NCBI RefSeq assembly: GCF_000227745.2
Contig: NC_018012.1
Location: 1,521,478 to 1,585,477, forward strand
Length of the DNA: 64,000 bases
DNA from: Thiocystis violascens DSM 198
Lineage (GTDB): Bacteria > Pseudomonadota > Gammaproteobacteria > Chromatiales > Chromatiaceae
Reading direction: 5' to 3'
A program made the translations under genes and the position numbers. The number at the start of each line of letters is the position of its first letter. Within the stretch, counting starts at the first letter, position 1. A model generated the notes under the pieces. The model was given only the letters and a program-made list of their open reading frames with translations. It had not been told where the DNA came from and ran no database searches. Shown one piece after another: positions 27,692 through 35,384 of this stretch.

Positions 27692-28039
27692 ATGAACGAC
27701 AGCACCCAACCCACGCCACTCACCGATCTGCGCCGACGCGTGTCCAGCGCGCGCGCGCTCATCCGGAACGTGCTGACCGAACTGGTCGGCCGGGTCGAAC
27801 TGCGGTATGACTTTTACCGCGAATGGAATGGCTGCTGGAAGGTTCGGGTGGATTTGACGCAGCCCGTGCGCGGTCTGATCGAATTCACCCTGCTGGACAC
27901 CCCCGGCGGCGGCATGCTGGCCCTGCCCCGCCCCCTGCCGGAACGCTGGCGGATCGAGACCGGCATCGGCGCGAGCGACGGCACGCGCTGGAGCTTGGAT
28001 CAGGCCGGAGCCTTGGTGTCATTTCCACCGGACAACTGA
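27692..28039 (+). CDS. Conserved-looking hypothetical protein
   Basis: A 115-aa soluble protein I do not recognise. It begins at an ATG preceded by AGAAAGGGTAGGA, a good ribosome site; the earlier in-frame start lacks one. The middle is beta-rich (VGRVELRYDFYREWNGCWKV, GLIEFTLLDTPGG) and the charge balance and codon usage look like a true gene. It is divergent from the sufS-sufE fusion gene. Confidence 0.55.
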   Translation: MNDSTQPTPLTDLRRRVSSARALIRNVLTELVGRVELRYDFYREWNGCWKVRVDLTQPVRGLIEFTLLDTPGGGMLALPRPLPERWRIETGIGASDGTRWSLDQAGALVSFPPDN

Positions 28040-28085
28040 TCGGCGGAAAGCGCGAGCGGCTCAAATTAGAGGCATTGCGGCATGC

Positions 28086-28628
28086 TTGGCCGGCGGGACT
28101 GGAAGCATCGGAGTTTGCCCAGCCGATGGATGGCGAATCTGTCTTTCGGAGTCCGAGCAGTGCCCAAAACAGTCAGAACGCAGCCTAGGTGAAAATCCCC
28201 GGCAACAACTCGGGGCGAACACCTGCGAGCAATGGGCGCCTTTTCCCACTCGCAACCTGTACGGGGACGGCCATGATGAGCCGACGGCGGATATAGCCTG
28301 GCCCTGGCATGTCATCCCCGCCGCGGATCGACTTGACGAGATCCTCAGCCATGCCGACATCGACGCCCTGATCGCATCGGACCACCTTCTGCTGACACAC
28401 CTGATGGATCTCGCAATCTGGCACCGCAGCGACCGAGAATCAGTCATCGCCCAGATCTATCGGTGGGCAGAAGATATCGATACTGGGGGCCAGCCCACGC
28501 TCCCTTTCAGGGAGCAATTTGGAATCGATGCGATGCGCTTATTCAGCGAGCGCCTTGTCCATTGGCTCCACGGCCTCGCAGTCAGACACGTCAGCAACTG
28601 GAACCCGTCGCTGGGTTTGGCGGCTTAA
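28086..28628 (+). CDS. Hypothetical protein, start uncertain
   Basis: The frame gives 180 aa. The second half (from about residue 68: ADIAWPWHVIPAADRLDEIL) reads as a normal helical protein with no domain I know. The first 65 residues look odd in composition (Ser/Gln/Pro/Trp mixed) and may be non-coding, so the true start may be lost or lie inside. It could be the 3' part of a damaged gene. There is no clear ribosome site at the first ATG. Confidence 0.4.
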   Translation: MAGGTGSIGVCPADGWRICLSESEQCPKQSERSLGENPRQQLGANTCEQWAPFPTRNLYGDGHDEPTADIAWPWHVIPAADRLDEILSHADIDALIASDHLLLTHLMDLAIWHRSDRESVIAQIYRWAEDIDTGGQPTLPFREQFGIDAMRLFSERLVHWLHGLAVRHVSNWNPSLGLAA

Positions 28629-28721
28629 CTGATAGTAATCAAGGTTTTATAGTCGCGCTTCCGGGGGCCTTGCTCACCCCAGCACATCCCTCAAAAGCCT
28701 CGAAACCAACATCGCCTCATC

Positions 28722-29276
28722 TCACGCCGCTTCCCCCTGCCCCCTCTCGCGCGACCAGCCCCGGATCGCCGCGATCTCTCCGGCGTCGATGCCCAGCGAG
28801 ACCAGAAACGCCTGATGGGCCTCGGGCGCCTGCTGCTCGAACTCCCGATGCCAGCGCTGCATGCCCGCCTCGTCCAGACCGGCGGCGCGTAACATCTCCA
28901 CCCACAGCGCCTTGGTCACGACCGGGGCATCCAGGGTGAGCGGATCGGCCTGGAGGAGCTTGAGGATCAGCGCCTGCTGTTCGTGAAAGTGCTGGATCTC
29001 CTGGTTGATGGCGAACAGACGCTGCGCCAGAACGCCGCGCAGTCCCTCTCCTTCCTGGCGCAGGAGCTGCTGGATCGCCTCCAGCGACAGCCCCGCCGCG
29101 CGGTAATGGCGGATCTTGCTCAACCGTTCGAGATCCGTCGCGTTGTAGAGCCGATAGTTGCCGTTGGTGCGTCCGCTCGGTGTCAGCAGACCGATGCGGT
29201 CGTAGTAAAGAAGCGTGCCGCGTGCGAGGGTGAAGCGCCGGGCGAGCTGGCCGATGGTCCAGGTATTGGTTGTCAT
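28722..29276 (-). CDS. MerR-family transcriptional regulator
   Basis: A 184-aa regulator. Residues 1-70 form the winged-helix DNA-binding domain (WTIGQLARRFTLARGTLLYY, GNYRLYNATDLERLSKI). A dimerisation coiled coil follows (about 75-115), then a C-terminal domain of about 60 aa (VVTKALWVEMLRAAGL ... IRGW). There are no metal-binding Cys clusters, so a metal sensor is unlikely. The C-terminal domain is closely related to the separate small protein encoded just upstream (29355-29537). MerR proteins bind between -35 and -10 elements and twist the promoter. Confidence 0.88.
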   Translation of the reverse strand: MTTNTWTIGQLARRFTLARGTLLYYDRIGLLTPSGRTNGNYRLYNATDLERLSKIRHYRAAGLSLEAIQQLLRQEGEGLRGVLAQRLFAINQEIQHFHEQQALILKLLQADPLTLDAPVVTKALWVEMLRAAGLDEAGMQRWHREFEQQAPEAHQAFLVSLGIDAGEIAAIRGWSRERGQGEAA

Positions 29277-29310
29277 GGGCTGATGTGGCGGTGGTGGTGA
29301 TGACAGACGA

Positions 29311-29334
29311 CCGGCGGACGATCCCGTCCGCCGG
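29311..29334. terminator. Perfect 10-bp hairpin between small ORF and merR gene
   Basis: CCGGCGGACG and CGTCCGCCGG pair fully around ATCC. It lies in the 78-bp gap between the 60-aa gene and the merR gene on the minus strand. It could attenuate readthrough so that the small protein is made in excess of the regulator. No T-tract is seen. Confidence 0.45.
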
Positions 29335-29354
29335 ATGGGTCAGATCAGATTCGA

Positions 29355-29537
29355 TCAGCCGGCGCGAATCCGACGGATCTCCGCCGCCGGGATACCGAGC
29401 CATTCGAGGAAGGCCTGATGCTGATCGGGATGGCGCGCCTCGAAGCACTGATGCCAGCGCTGCATGGTTGCGGTATCCAGTCCGATGGTCTCGAAGAGGT
29501 CGACCCACTGGTCTTTGGTCATGGTCGTCTGGGGCAT
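29355..29537 (-). CDS. Small protein matching the C-terminal domain of the adjacent MerR regulator
   Basis: A 60-aa protein. It aligns without gaps to the end of the neighbouring MerR protein over about 54 residues: MTKDQWVDLFETIGLDTATM against VTKALWVEMLRAAGLDEAGM, then MQRWHQCFEARHP against MQRWHREFEQQAP, and IPAAEIRRIRA against IDAGEIAAIRG. By eye this is roughly half identical, with most changes conservative. It has no DNA-binding part. It may bind the same effector or form mixed complexes with the regulator; that is inference. Confidence 0.7.
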   Translation of the reverse strand: MPQTTMTKDQWVDLFETIGLDTATMQRWHQCFEARHPDQHQAFLEWLGIPAAEIRRIRAG

Positions 29538-29585
29538 GTGTCACTCCGTCTGTGGGTTGGTCAAACGTCCGCCGGGTGGCGAACG

Positions 29586-29603
29586 CTGGAGTGGAGCCTC
29601 AAG
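29586..29603. promoter_or_regulatory. Candidate MerR operator
   Basis: An imperfect dyad, CTGGAG ... CCTCAAG, lies about 50 bp upstream of the 60-aa gene and faces the SDR remnant on the other side. MerR-family regulators of this type recognise CTTGGAG/CTCCAAG-like half-sites. The match is loose. Confidence 0.3.
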
Positions 29604-29729
29604 GATGTAGCTGTGATCAGGTCAAGCGCGAAATGTCAGTGTCGAGATTGTGCGTGAGCGGGCAGATTCAGGCTTCGCCTGCGTGCTGGTAAACCGCTCA
29701 AGGCGTTACCGCACGGGCCGTGGCAGGAC

Positions 29730-29993
29730 AGTCATTTCACGGGCACTTTTCTCTCGCGCGATCAGCCTGGAGCGGGACATCAGGGTCAATGCCGTCAGCC
29801 CCGGCTGGGTCGAGAACGGCCTTTGGCAGAAGCAGTCCCGGCGTTCCTCCGCTCACCGTCCGCTCGAACACGCCCAAGCGCGTAGTCGGACGAAGCGGTC
29901 GCTTTCCTCGCCTGTTCCCAGACCGGTTTCATCACCGGCCAAAACCTGATGGCGAATGGCAGTATGACGTGCACCATGTATTATGCGGTGTAA
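29730..29993 (+). pseudogene. Remnant of a short-chain dehydrogenase/reductase gene
   Basis: Two frames together spell the C-terminal third of an SDR enzyme. From 29730 the sequence reads LFSRAISLERDIRVNAVSPG, the classic segment after the catalytic Lys helix. A frameshift follows, and from about 29887 another frame reads DEAVAFLACSQTGFITGQ and ends at a stop at 29991-29993. The catalytic Tyr-Lys part and the Rossmann N-terminus are missing. MerR regulators like the neighbour often control such oxidoreductase genes, so this may be its lost target. Confidence 0.72.
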
Positions 29994-30050
29994 GCCATCC
30001 AAGATGTTGCAACAGGTATGGTGGGGCTTCACAAGGGTCGGCAGGGGCCA

Positions 30051-31345
30051 CAGGGCAATCGCATCAACGCATTAGCGCATACTGTTAGACAATCCGTACT
30101 GCGGCCCCAATGATTTGAGTCTTTAGAATCTTGGGGAGATCTCGCCGATGTGCGACTTGAGTGTGGAGCGATCGATTGCGCACCATTTTGCCCCGCTGGA
30201 CGAGCCGCGCAGCGCGATCCAACGACGGCACCTCTTAAGTGAGATGATCGTGATCACCATCGCGGCGTCCTTCAGTGGCGCCGACGGTTGGGTGGGTGTC
30301 GAGACGTTCGGACAGGCCAAGGAGGCGTGGCTGCGCACGTTTCTGAAACTGCCCGCGGGCATTCCGTCGCACGACACCTTCGGGCGGGTGTTTGCGCTCA
30401 TCGATCCCGCACAGTTTGCCGCCTGCTTTCGCCAATGGAGCGCGTCGGTGGCCGAACTGATCCCCGAAGAGATCATTGCCGTCGATGGCAAGACCCTGCG
30501 CCGCTCCCACAGCCGCGGCAAGGGCTTGGCGGCGTTGCACCTGGTCAGTGCCTGGGCGACGGCCAATCGGGTGGTGCTCGGACAGGTCGCCACCGACGCC
30601 AAATCCAATGAGATCACGGCCATTCCACGTCTGCTGGAGTGGCTGAAGCTGGAGGGCTGCATCGTCACCATCGACGCCATGGGCTGCCAGACCAAGATTG
30701 CCGCGCAGATCATCCACCAGGGAGGGGACTATGTGCTCGCGCTCAAAGGCAACCAGGAAACGCTGGCCGCCGAGGTCGAGGAGGCGTTCATCGACGCCGA
30801 CGCCAGAGGCTACGCCGGTGTCGATTCGGCATTCCTCGAAACCGTCGAGCGAGGGCATGGTCGTCTCGAAACCCGTCGCTACCAAACCTTGGGCGATCTT
30901 TCCGGCGTGCCGCACAGCGCCTCGTGGGAGGCAATGAACATGATCGGCATGGTTGAATCGCGCCGTGAGGTCGCCGGCAAGGTCTCGGTCGAGACCCGCT
31001 ATTTCATTGGCAGCATCGGCACCAGCGCCGCGCGCTTTGCCCACGCAGTACGCGGTCACTGGGGCATCGAAAACGGGTTGCATTGGAATCTCGATATCGC
31101 CTTTCGTGAGGATGAGTGCCGTGTCCGCGATCCGGTGGCGCGCGAGAATCTTGCCGTCCTGCGTCACCTCGCCCTCTCGCGCCTCAAGAATGACGGCACC
31201 AAGCTCGGCATCCAGAACAAACGCTTGAAAGCCGGTTGGGACGAGTCCTACCTGTCGAAATTGCTCTTCGAGTCGCCTCAGAGGAAGGGCGACGCTGATA
31301 CATCGGTACCCGCTAATGTTAGCAGCGCTTGATGCGATTGCCCTG
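30051..31345 (+). mobile_element. ISAs1-family insertion sequence, complete, with target duplication
   Basis: A 1295-bp element. Its ends are 17-bp perfect inverted repeats (CAGGGCAATCGCATCAA at 30051-30067 and its complement at 31329-31345). It is flanked by a perfect 10-bp direct repeat, GCAGGGGCCA at 30041-30050 and 31346-31355, the size usual for this family. Intact ends, an intact transposase and an unchanged duplication point to a recent insertion. Confidence 0.93.
30148..31332 (+). CDS. ISAs1-family transposase
   Basis: A 394-aa DDE transposase. An N-terminal helical domain is followed by the catalytic core: first Asp in EEIIAVDGKTLRRS (about residue 115), second in CIVTIDAMGCQTKIA (about 176), and the Glu in the C-terminal part near HWGIENGLHWNLDIAFRED (about 308). 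The family signature of this H-WxIEN-LHW-LD block is well kept. The stop codon lies within the right inverted repeat. It appears complete and functional. Confidence 0.93.
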   Translation: MCDLSVERSIAHHFAPLDEPRSAIQRRHLLSEMIVITIAASFSGADGWVGVETFGQAKEAWLRTFLKLPAGIPSHDTFGRVFALIDPAQFAACFRQWSASVAELIPEEIIAVDGKTLRRSHSRGKGLAALHLVSAWATANRVVLGQVATDAKSNEITAIPRLLEWLKLEGCIVTIDAMGCQTKIAAQIIHQGGDYVLALKGNQETLAAEVEEAFIDADARGYAGVDSAFLETVERGHGRLETRRYQTLGDLSGVPHSASWEAMNMIGMVESRREVAGKVSVETRYFIGSIGTSAARFAHAVRGHWGIENGLHWNLDIAFREDECRVRDPVARENLAVLRHLALSRLKNDGTKLGIQNKRLKAGWDESYLSKLLFESPQRKGDADTSVPANVSSA

Positions 31346-31438
31346 GCAGGGGCCAGGGCATAGCGGAGCACAGCAGACGATGACCCGTGTGCCCCATTAT
31401 GCTGAGCGCCAATAATACACTTTTAGGAGAAATCTGTT

Positions 31439-31786
31439 TTGGACGCCTTACCTGGACAACTTTTTATAGCAGCAGGCGCGATTATCGCTGCGCTAATTAC
31501 AGGGGCATTTTCATATTTTAATCTGGTCAGGTCTAAAGATGCCAAAGTCTCAGAATTTTGCCAAGAATGGATTGACGCACTACGAACAGAAATATCCATT
31601 TATGTCTCCCGCACTCAAGCACTGACAACCTTTGAGGATCATGCTCACTCAATTCTTATCGACAACAAGTACAACATAGGTCTGCTTCGCGAGAAATCAC
31701 GCATCTACGAGGAAACACAGTGCCTGTTGCGCCTAACCCGGCCCTCCAAGACAAAACTGCGCGATAAAGCCGAAGAGAGCTTCTGA
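31439..31786 (+). CDS. Small membrane-anchored protein, probably frameshifted at the C-terminus
   Basis: A 115-aa product from a TTG start with an AGGAG site 10 nt upstream. One N-terminal helix (about residues 8-30, LFIAAGAIIAALITGAFSYF) is followed by a cytosolic helical part (FCQEWIDALRTEISIYVSR). The end after CLLRL reads unnaturally; the +1 frame from about 31730 reads LNP and later LLISTLDDKKGSD, which resembles a genuine continuation broken by a further stop. So the original protein was probably longer. Base composition is much AT-richer than the core genome. I do not know its function. Confidence 0.55.
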   Translation: MDALPGQLFIAAGAIIAALITGAFSYFNLVRSKDAKVSEFCQEWIDALRTEISIYVSRTQALTTFEDHAHSILIDNKYNIGLLREKSRIYEETQCLLRLTRPSKTKLRDKAEESF

Positions 31787-31798
31787 TCTCTACTTTAG

Positions 31799-32341
31799 AT
31801 GACAAGAAGGGAAGTGATAGGAAGACTCCTGATGCTGCCAATCCAGTCGATTGAAGAATTAATCAGCGTTTCATACGTTAGTGCTATTATCGCTCGATCA
31901 GGGTTCGCACCTAACGCTATTTCGAGTGATTTCGGGATCGATCTAGAGGTGCGACATATTGCTAATCACGGCAACAAGAGGATCGACCTAGGGACGATCT
32001 TAGAACTACAACTCAAGGCGAGTGTTAACTGGCAACTAGAGGGTGACTGCGTCGTTTATGATATGGATGTTGATGCTTACAATAGGTTGGTGTTTAGGCG
32101 AGAAAACTCATCAAGGCCGTGCGCGCTTGTGCTTTGCTGCTTGCCGAAGGATGAGACGGCTTGGATGCATGTCTGTGAAGACGAGTTAAAGATAAAGAAG
32201 TGCTGTTACTACTTCTTTATTAACGGCGTAGAGTCCAGCAATGCAAGTCGCAAACGGCTGCGGATACCTCGAAATCAACTTCTGACACCGGAATCACTGC
32301 ATCAATTGAAAGATGAGTTGTATATGGGAGAAATCTCATGA
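31799..32341 (+). CDS. DUF4365-like protein with PD-(D/E)xK nuclease-type motif
   Basis: A 180-aa protein. Its core, FGIDLEVRHI followed by LGTILELQLKAS (about residues 45-75), has the D ... (E/Q)xK arrangement of PD-(D/E)xK nuclease-like folds, as in DUF4365 proteins, which are frequent in defence islands. A beta-rich remainder with a Trp-containing strand (WMHVCEDELKIK) follows. The start may be the ATG at 31799 or at 31832 (MLPIQSIEEL), as family members usually begin close to this segment. It overlaps the next gene by 4 bp (ATGA), so the two are coupled. AT-rich composition suggests transfer. Confidence 0.62.
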   Translation: MTRREVIGRLLMLPIQSIEELISVSYVSAIIARSGFAPNAISSDFGIDLEVRHIANHGNKRIDLGTILELQLKASVNWQLEGDCVVYDMDVDAYNRLVFRRENSSRPCALVLCCLPKDETAWMHVCEDELKIKKCCYYFFINGVESSNASRKRLRIPRNQLLTPESLHQLKDELYMGEIS

Positions 32342-33456
32342 ATCGTCTAGATGGCCCAACCTTCGATAGAGTCAATTTGTTTGATATTCAGTCTTATTTG
32401 CTAAGAAATGGATGGAAAAGGCTTGCTTCAAAGAATGGTCGTTGGGAAATATATAGGCTGTCTCGCGAGACTGAGCCGAATCTAGAAGTTGTGTTGCCTG
32501 CGAGCGAGCACTTTTTTGACACTCACAAAAGAATTGCAGAAGTTATCAGGTCAATTACGCAACTAGAGGACCGATCAGAGGCCGATGTCTATTTAGACTT
32601 GCTGTCACTGAATGCGGATTCTCTTCTGATCCGATTGCAGGTACCCAGACATGCAGCCACATTGCCCATAGCAGACGCATCCCGGCATGTGCGTGCGATA
32701 AAGAACCTACTTCTGTATGCGGGATGTTCTGAACTTGAGCCGAGACCTCACTTTGAGCAACCGTTACCAGCATCGCAGAATCTATTGGGTGCCTTCGAGT
32801 TCTGTCATACCTTTCGGGGTAGTTTTGGTTTCGAAGTCACAAGCGCAGTATCAAAGTCAAAGGAGACGCCAGACTTTTTCAGTTCACCAATAAACAGAAG
32901 GATTGTTGAGAGAATTGCGCGCGGCCTTGTAATGCTGGAATCTTCTGTAAGGAAAGATAATCCAGGCGAGCTGATTGAATCATATGACGTGGCATTTAAT
33001 GCGCGGATGTGTGATGCCCTTTTTGACATTGGTCTTGGTGGCGATATTTCGTTTGATCTGGAAGTTAAGTGGGCAGTTTCTGTAACTCCCTGCGAGGACG
33101 CTTCTGCATTTCACGGAATGTTTTTCGGAGAAGCCCAGACCAGTATGCTCAAGTTTGTTGCAGAGCAGTTGAAGATTGTAAAGCCACAGTTGGAGCGTAT
33201 CTCTGGACGCGTCGTAAACCTTCACTGCGCTACCAATCCGGGTGAAGGCAACGCTCGGCGAACCGTTGCCATCAAGGTTCAACACGAAAAATATGGGCTC
33301 ATTGAAGTTCGGATAGCATTGGGACCCCAATTCTACCTTATGGCAATTGAAGCACACTCCAAGGGCAAGGAACTGACAGCAACAGGGCAACTTCAAAGGC
33401 GGGGAAACACGTGGAGTCTGGAAGCAATTGCCTCCATCGAGATCAAGAGCGTCTAA
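32338..33456 (+). CDS. Unrecognised 372-aa partner of the DUF4365-like protein
   Basis: A soluble 372-aa protein without membrane helices, signal peptide or a domain I can name. The N-terminal third (about 1-60: DIQSYLLRNGWKRLASKNGR) resembles a small mixed alpha/beta module, and the region 200-372 is beta-rich (ISFDLEVKWAVSVTP, VVNLHCATNPGEGNARRTVA). It starts inside the stop of the DUF4365-like gene and ends before the hydroxyacid dehydrogenase. The codon usage is AT-rich like its partner. Coupled translation suggests the two proteins act together, perhaps as nuclease and sensor or specificity part; this is inference. Confidence 0.7.
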   Translation: MNRLDGPTFDRVNLFDIQSYLLRNGWKRLASKNGRWEIYRLSRETEPNLEVVLPASEHFFDTHKRIAEVIRSITQLEDRSEADVYLDLLSLNADSLLIRLQVPRHAATLPIADASRHVRAIKNLLLYAGCSELEPRPHFEQPLPASQNLLGAFEFCHTFRGSFGFEVTSAVSKSKETPDFFSSPINRRIVERIARGLVMLESSVRKDNPGELIESYDVAFNARMCDALFDIGLGGDISFDLEVKWAVSVTPCEDASAFHGMFFGEAQTSMLKFVAEQLKIVKPQLERISGRVVNLHCATNPGEGNARRTVAIKVQHEKYGLIEVRIALGPQFYLMAIEAHSKGKELTATGQLQRRGNTWSLEAIASIEIKSV

Positions 33457-33624
33457 AACTCACTTCATCCACCCGACTGCTTCGGCCTAGCCATGAGCCA
33501 GCGCTGCACCGCCCGCCAATCCCAGGAATCCGCCCCTCTTCGTCCACCGCTACAACCGCCCCCGATGACACCTCCCGCCCCGGCCCACTATGATGCCGGA
33601 CATGACCACTGCCGCGAGCCTGCC

Positions 33625-34587
33625 ATGCCCCCATTGAACGGCGTCCTGCTGGACCTGGCCACCATCGACCAGGGTGATCTCGACCTGTCTTCCCTGGACC
33701 GTATCGGTGTGCACTGGCAGCGCCATGCCTATACCGAGCCCACCGATACGCTGGAGCGCATCCGCCACGCCCGGATCCTGGTCACCAACAAGGTGGCGCT
33801 GGATCGCCCCACTCTGGCCGGCGCCGAAGCGCTGCGGCTGGTCTGCATCGCCGCTACCGGCACCAACAACGTGGATCTGGAGGCGGCCCGCGCCTTGGGC
33901 ATCGCCGTGACCAACGTGGCGCGCTATGCCACCCCGGCGGTGGTGCAGCATGTCTTCGCCCTGATCCTCGCCCTCACCATCCGTCTGCCGGATTACCAGC
34001 GCGCGGTCTCGGCGGGCGCCTGGCAGCGCCATGACCGCTTCTGTCTGATGGACTATCCAATTCGGGAACTCTCCGGGCGCACCCTGGGTATCGTCGGCTT
34101 CAGCGAGCTGGGTCAGGCGGTCGCGCGGGTGGCCGAGGCCTTCGGCATGCGGATCCTCGTCGCCCAGCGTCCCGGCGGCCCGCCCCGTGAGGGCCGGCTG
34201 CCGTTGGACGAGCTGCTGCCACGGGTCGATGTACTGAGCCTGCACTGTCCGCTCACGGACGCCACGCGCGGACTCATCAGCGCGCGGGAGCTGGGGCTGA
34301 TGCGCCGCGACGCCCTTCTGATCAACACCGCCCGTGGTGGGATCGTCGATGAGCCGGCCCTGGCCGAGGCGCTGCGTCGGGGTGTCATCGGTGGCGCCGG
34401 GATCGACGTATTGAGCCGCGAACCGCCGCGCGAGGGTAACCCGCTGCTGGCAGCGGACATCCCCAACCTGATTGTCACCCCGCATACCGCCTGGGCGAGC
34501 CGCGAGGCCCGTCAGCGGGTGGTGGACGAGGTGGCGGCCAACATCGACGCCTTTCTGACCGGGCAGATGCGCAATCGGGTGGGCTGA
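33625..34587 (+). CDS. D-2-hydroxyacid dehydrogenase
   Basis: A 320-aa NAD-dependent dehydrogenase of the D-isomer-specific 2-hydroxyacid family (hydroxypyruvate/glycerate/lactate-type). A split catalytic domain (1-105 and 285-320) encloses an NAD-binding domain. The catalytic set is visible: Arg in NTARGGIVD, the Glu region before it and His in TPHTAWASR. The nucleotide loop reads GFSELG where family members usually have GxGxxG, so the second Gly is Ser. I chose the ATG at 33625 because the upstream frame is Pro/Arg-rich and unlike the family. GC content returns to the genome norm here. Confidence 0.82.
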   Translation: MPPLNGVLLDLATIDQGDLDLSSLDRIGVHWQRHAYTEPTDTLERIRHARILVTNKVALDRPTLAGAEALRLVCIAATGTNNVDLEAARALGIAVTNVARYATPAVVQHVFALILALTIRLPDYQRAVSAGAWQRHDRFCLMDYPIRELSGRTLGIVGFSELGQAVARVAEAFGMRILVAQRPGGPPREGRLPLDELLPRVDVLSLHCPLTDATRGLISARELGLMRRDALLINTARGGIVDEPALAEALRRGVIGGAGIDVLSREPPREGNPLLAADIPNLIVTPHTAWASREARQRVVDEVAANIDAFLTGQMRNRVG

Positions 34588-34719
34588 AGCCGTGGGGATT
34601 GACCCGTCGTTCGCTGAGGCGATGATCGATGGGGGCGATCCGGGCATCCTGCCCTGCTCGGTCAAGGCTGTCGGAGCGGATCGATCCGCTCTCCTGATGT
34701 GCAGACAGCAGATAACAAC

Positions 34720-34742
34720 AGGCCGGGCACTGGGCCCGGCCT
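34720..34742. terminator. Bidirectional hairpin between convergent genes
   Basis: AGGCCGGGC and GCCCGGCCT pair perfectly around a 5-nt loop, between the dehydrogenase (plus) and hsp20 (minus) genes. A strong 9-bp GC stem in this place fits a shared transcription end, though no T-tract is present. Confidence 0.55.
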
Positions 34743-34778
34743 GCTCACCGTCAGCCTGACCTGATCAGGCCGCCGTCA

Positions 34779-35249
34779 TCAAGCGGCTTGCGCCTGCTCG
34801 GTGGCGACATGCTCGATCGCGGGACTGACGTCCGCGCTGCGGATGGTGATGCGACGGGGCTTCATCGCCTCCGGCACTTCACGCACCAGATCGATGTGCA
34901 GCAGCCCGTGCTCCAGTTTGGCCTCGACCACCTTGACGTAGTCGGCGAGCTGGAACTTGCGCTCGAAGCTGCGGTTGGCGATCCCGCGATAGAGGAAGTT
35001 GCCTTCGCTCTCCGTCACCTGGCGTTGACCAGAGACCGTGAGCAGGTTCTCTTTCGCTTCGATGTTGATTTCGTTCTCGCTGAAGCCGGCCACCGCCAGC
35101 GTGATGCGATACCGATTCTCGTCCTGCAACTCGACGTTGTAGGGCGGATAGCCGCCCGGCTCGCTACGATAGGCCGTCTCCAGCGCCGTAGCCAGACGAT
35201 CGAAGCCGATCATGGAGCGGAACAGCGGTGAGAAGTCGAGAGTGGTCAT
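34779..35249 (-). CDS. Small heat shock protein, Hsp20/IbpA type
   Basis: A 156-aa alpha-crystallin-type chaperone that holds unfolding proteins. The N-terminus MTTLDFSPLFRSMIGFDRL and the crystallin domain (about 38-135: YNVELQDENRYRITLAVAGF, VKVVEAKLEHGLLHIDLVRE) are typical of the IbpA class. I took the ATG at 35249, which has a GGAGGA site; an in-frame ATG at 35270 lacks one. A CIRCE element and a TTGACA box lie about 110 bp upstream, so expression is probably under the HrcA repressor. Confidence 0.9.
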   Translation of the reverse strand: MTTLDFSPLFRSMIGFDRLATALETAYRSEPGGYPPYNVELQDENRYRITLAVAGFSENEINIEAKENLLTVSGQRQVTESEGNFLYRGIANRSFERKFQLADYVKVVEAKLEHGLLHIDLVREVPEAMKPRRITIRSADVSPAIEHVATEQAQAA

Positions 35250-35357
35250 GACATATCCTCCAATGAGCAATATGAACAGGGGTTTGGCGTTCGGTTGAAC
35301 CGCCAGCGCACAGTCCCCGGATGAGCGACTGCTTGCATTATGTAAACTAGATCGGCA

Positions 35358-35384
35358 TTAGCACTCTGTCAAGGGAAGTGCTAA
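35358..35384 (-). promoter_or_regulatory. CIRCE element (HrcA operator) over the hsp20 promoter
   Basis: The sequence is TTAGCACTC, 9 nt, AAGTGCTAA, one base off the consensus TTAGCACTC-N9-GAGTGCTAA. On the minus strand the spacer holds a TTGACA -35 box (35367-35372) with a weak -10 17 nt downstream (35344-35349). HrcA would cover the -35 region and repress hsp20 until heat stress. Confidence 0.88.
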
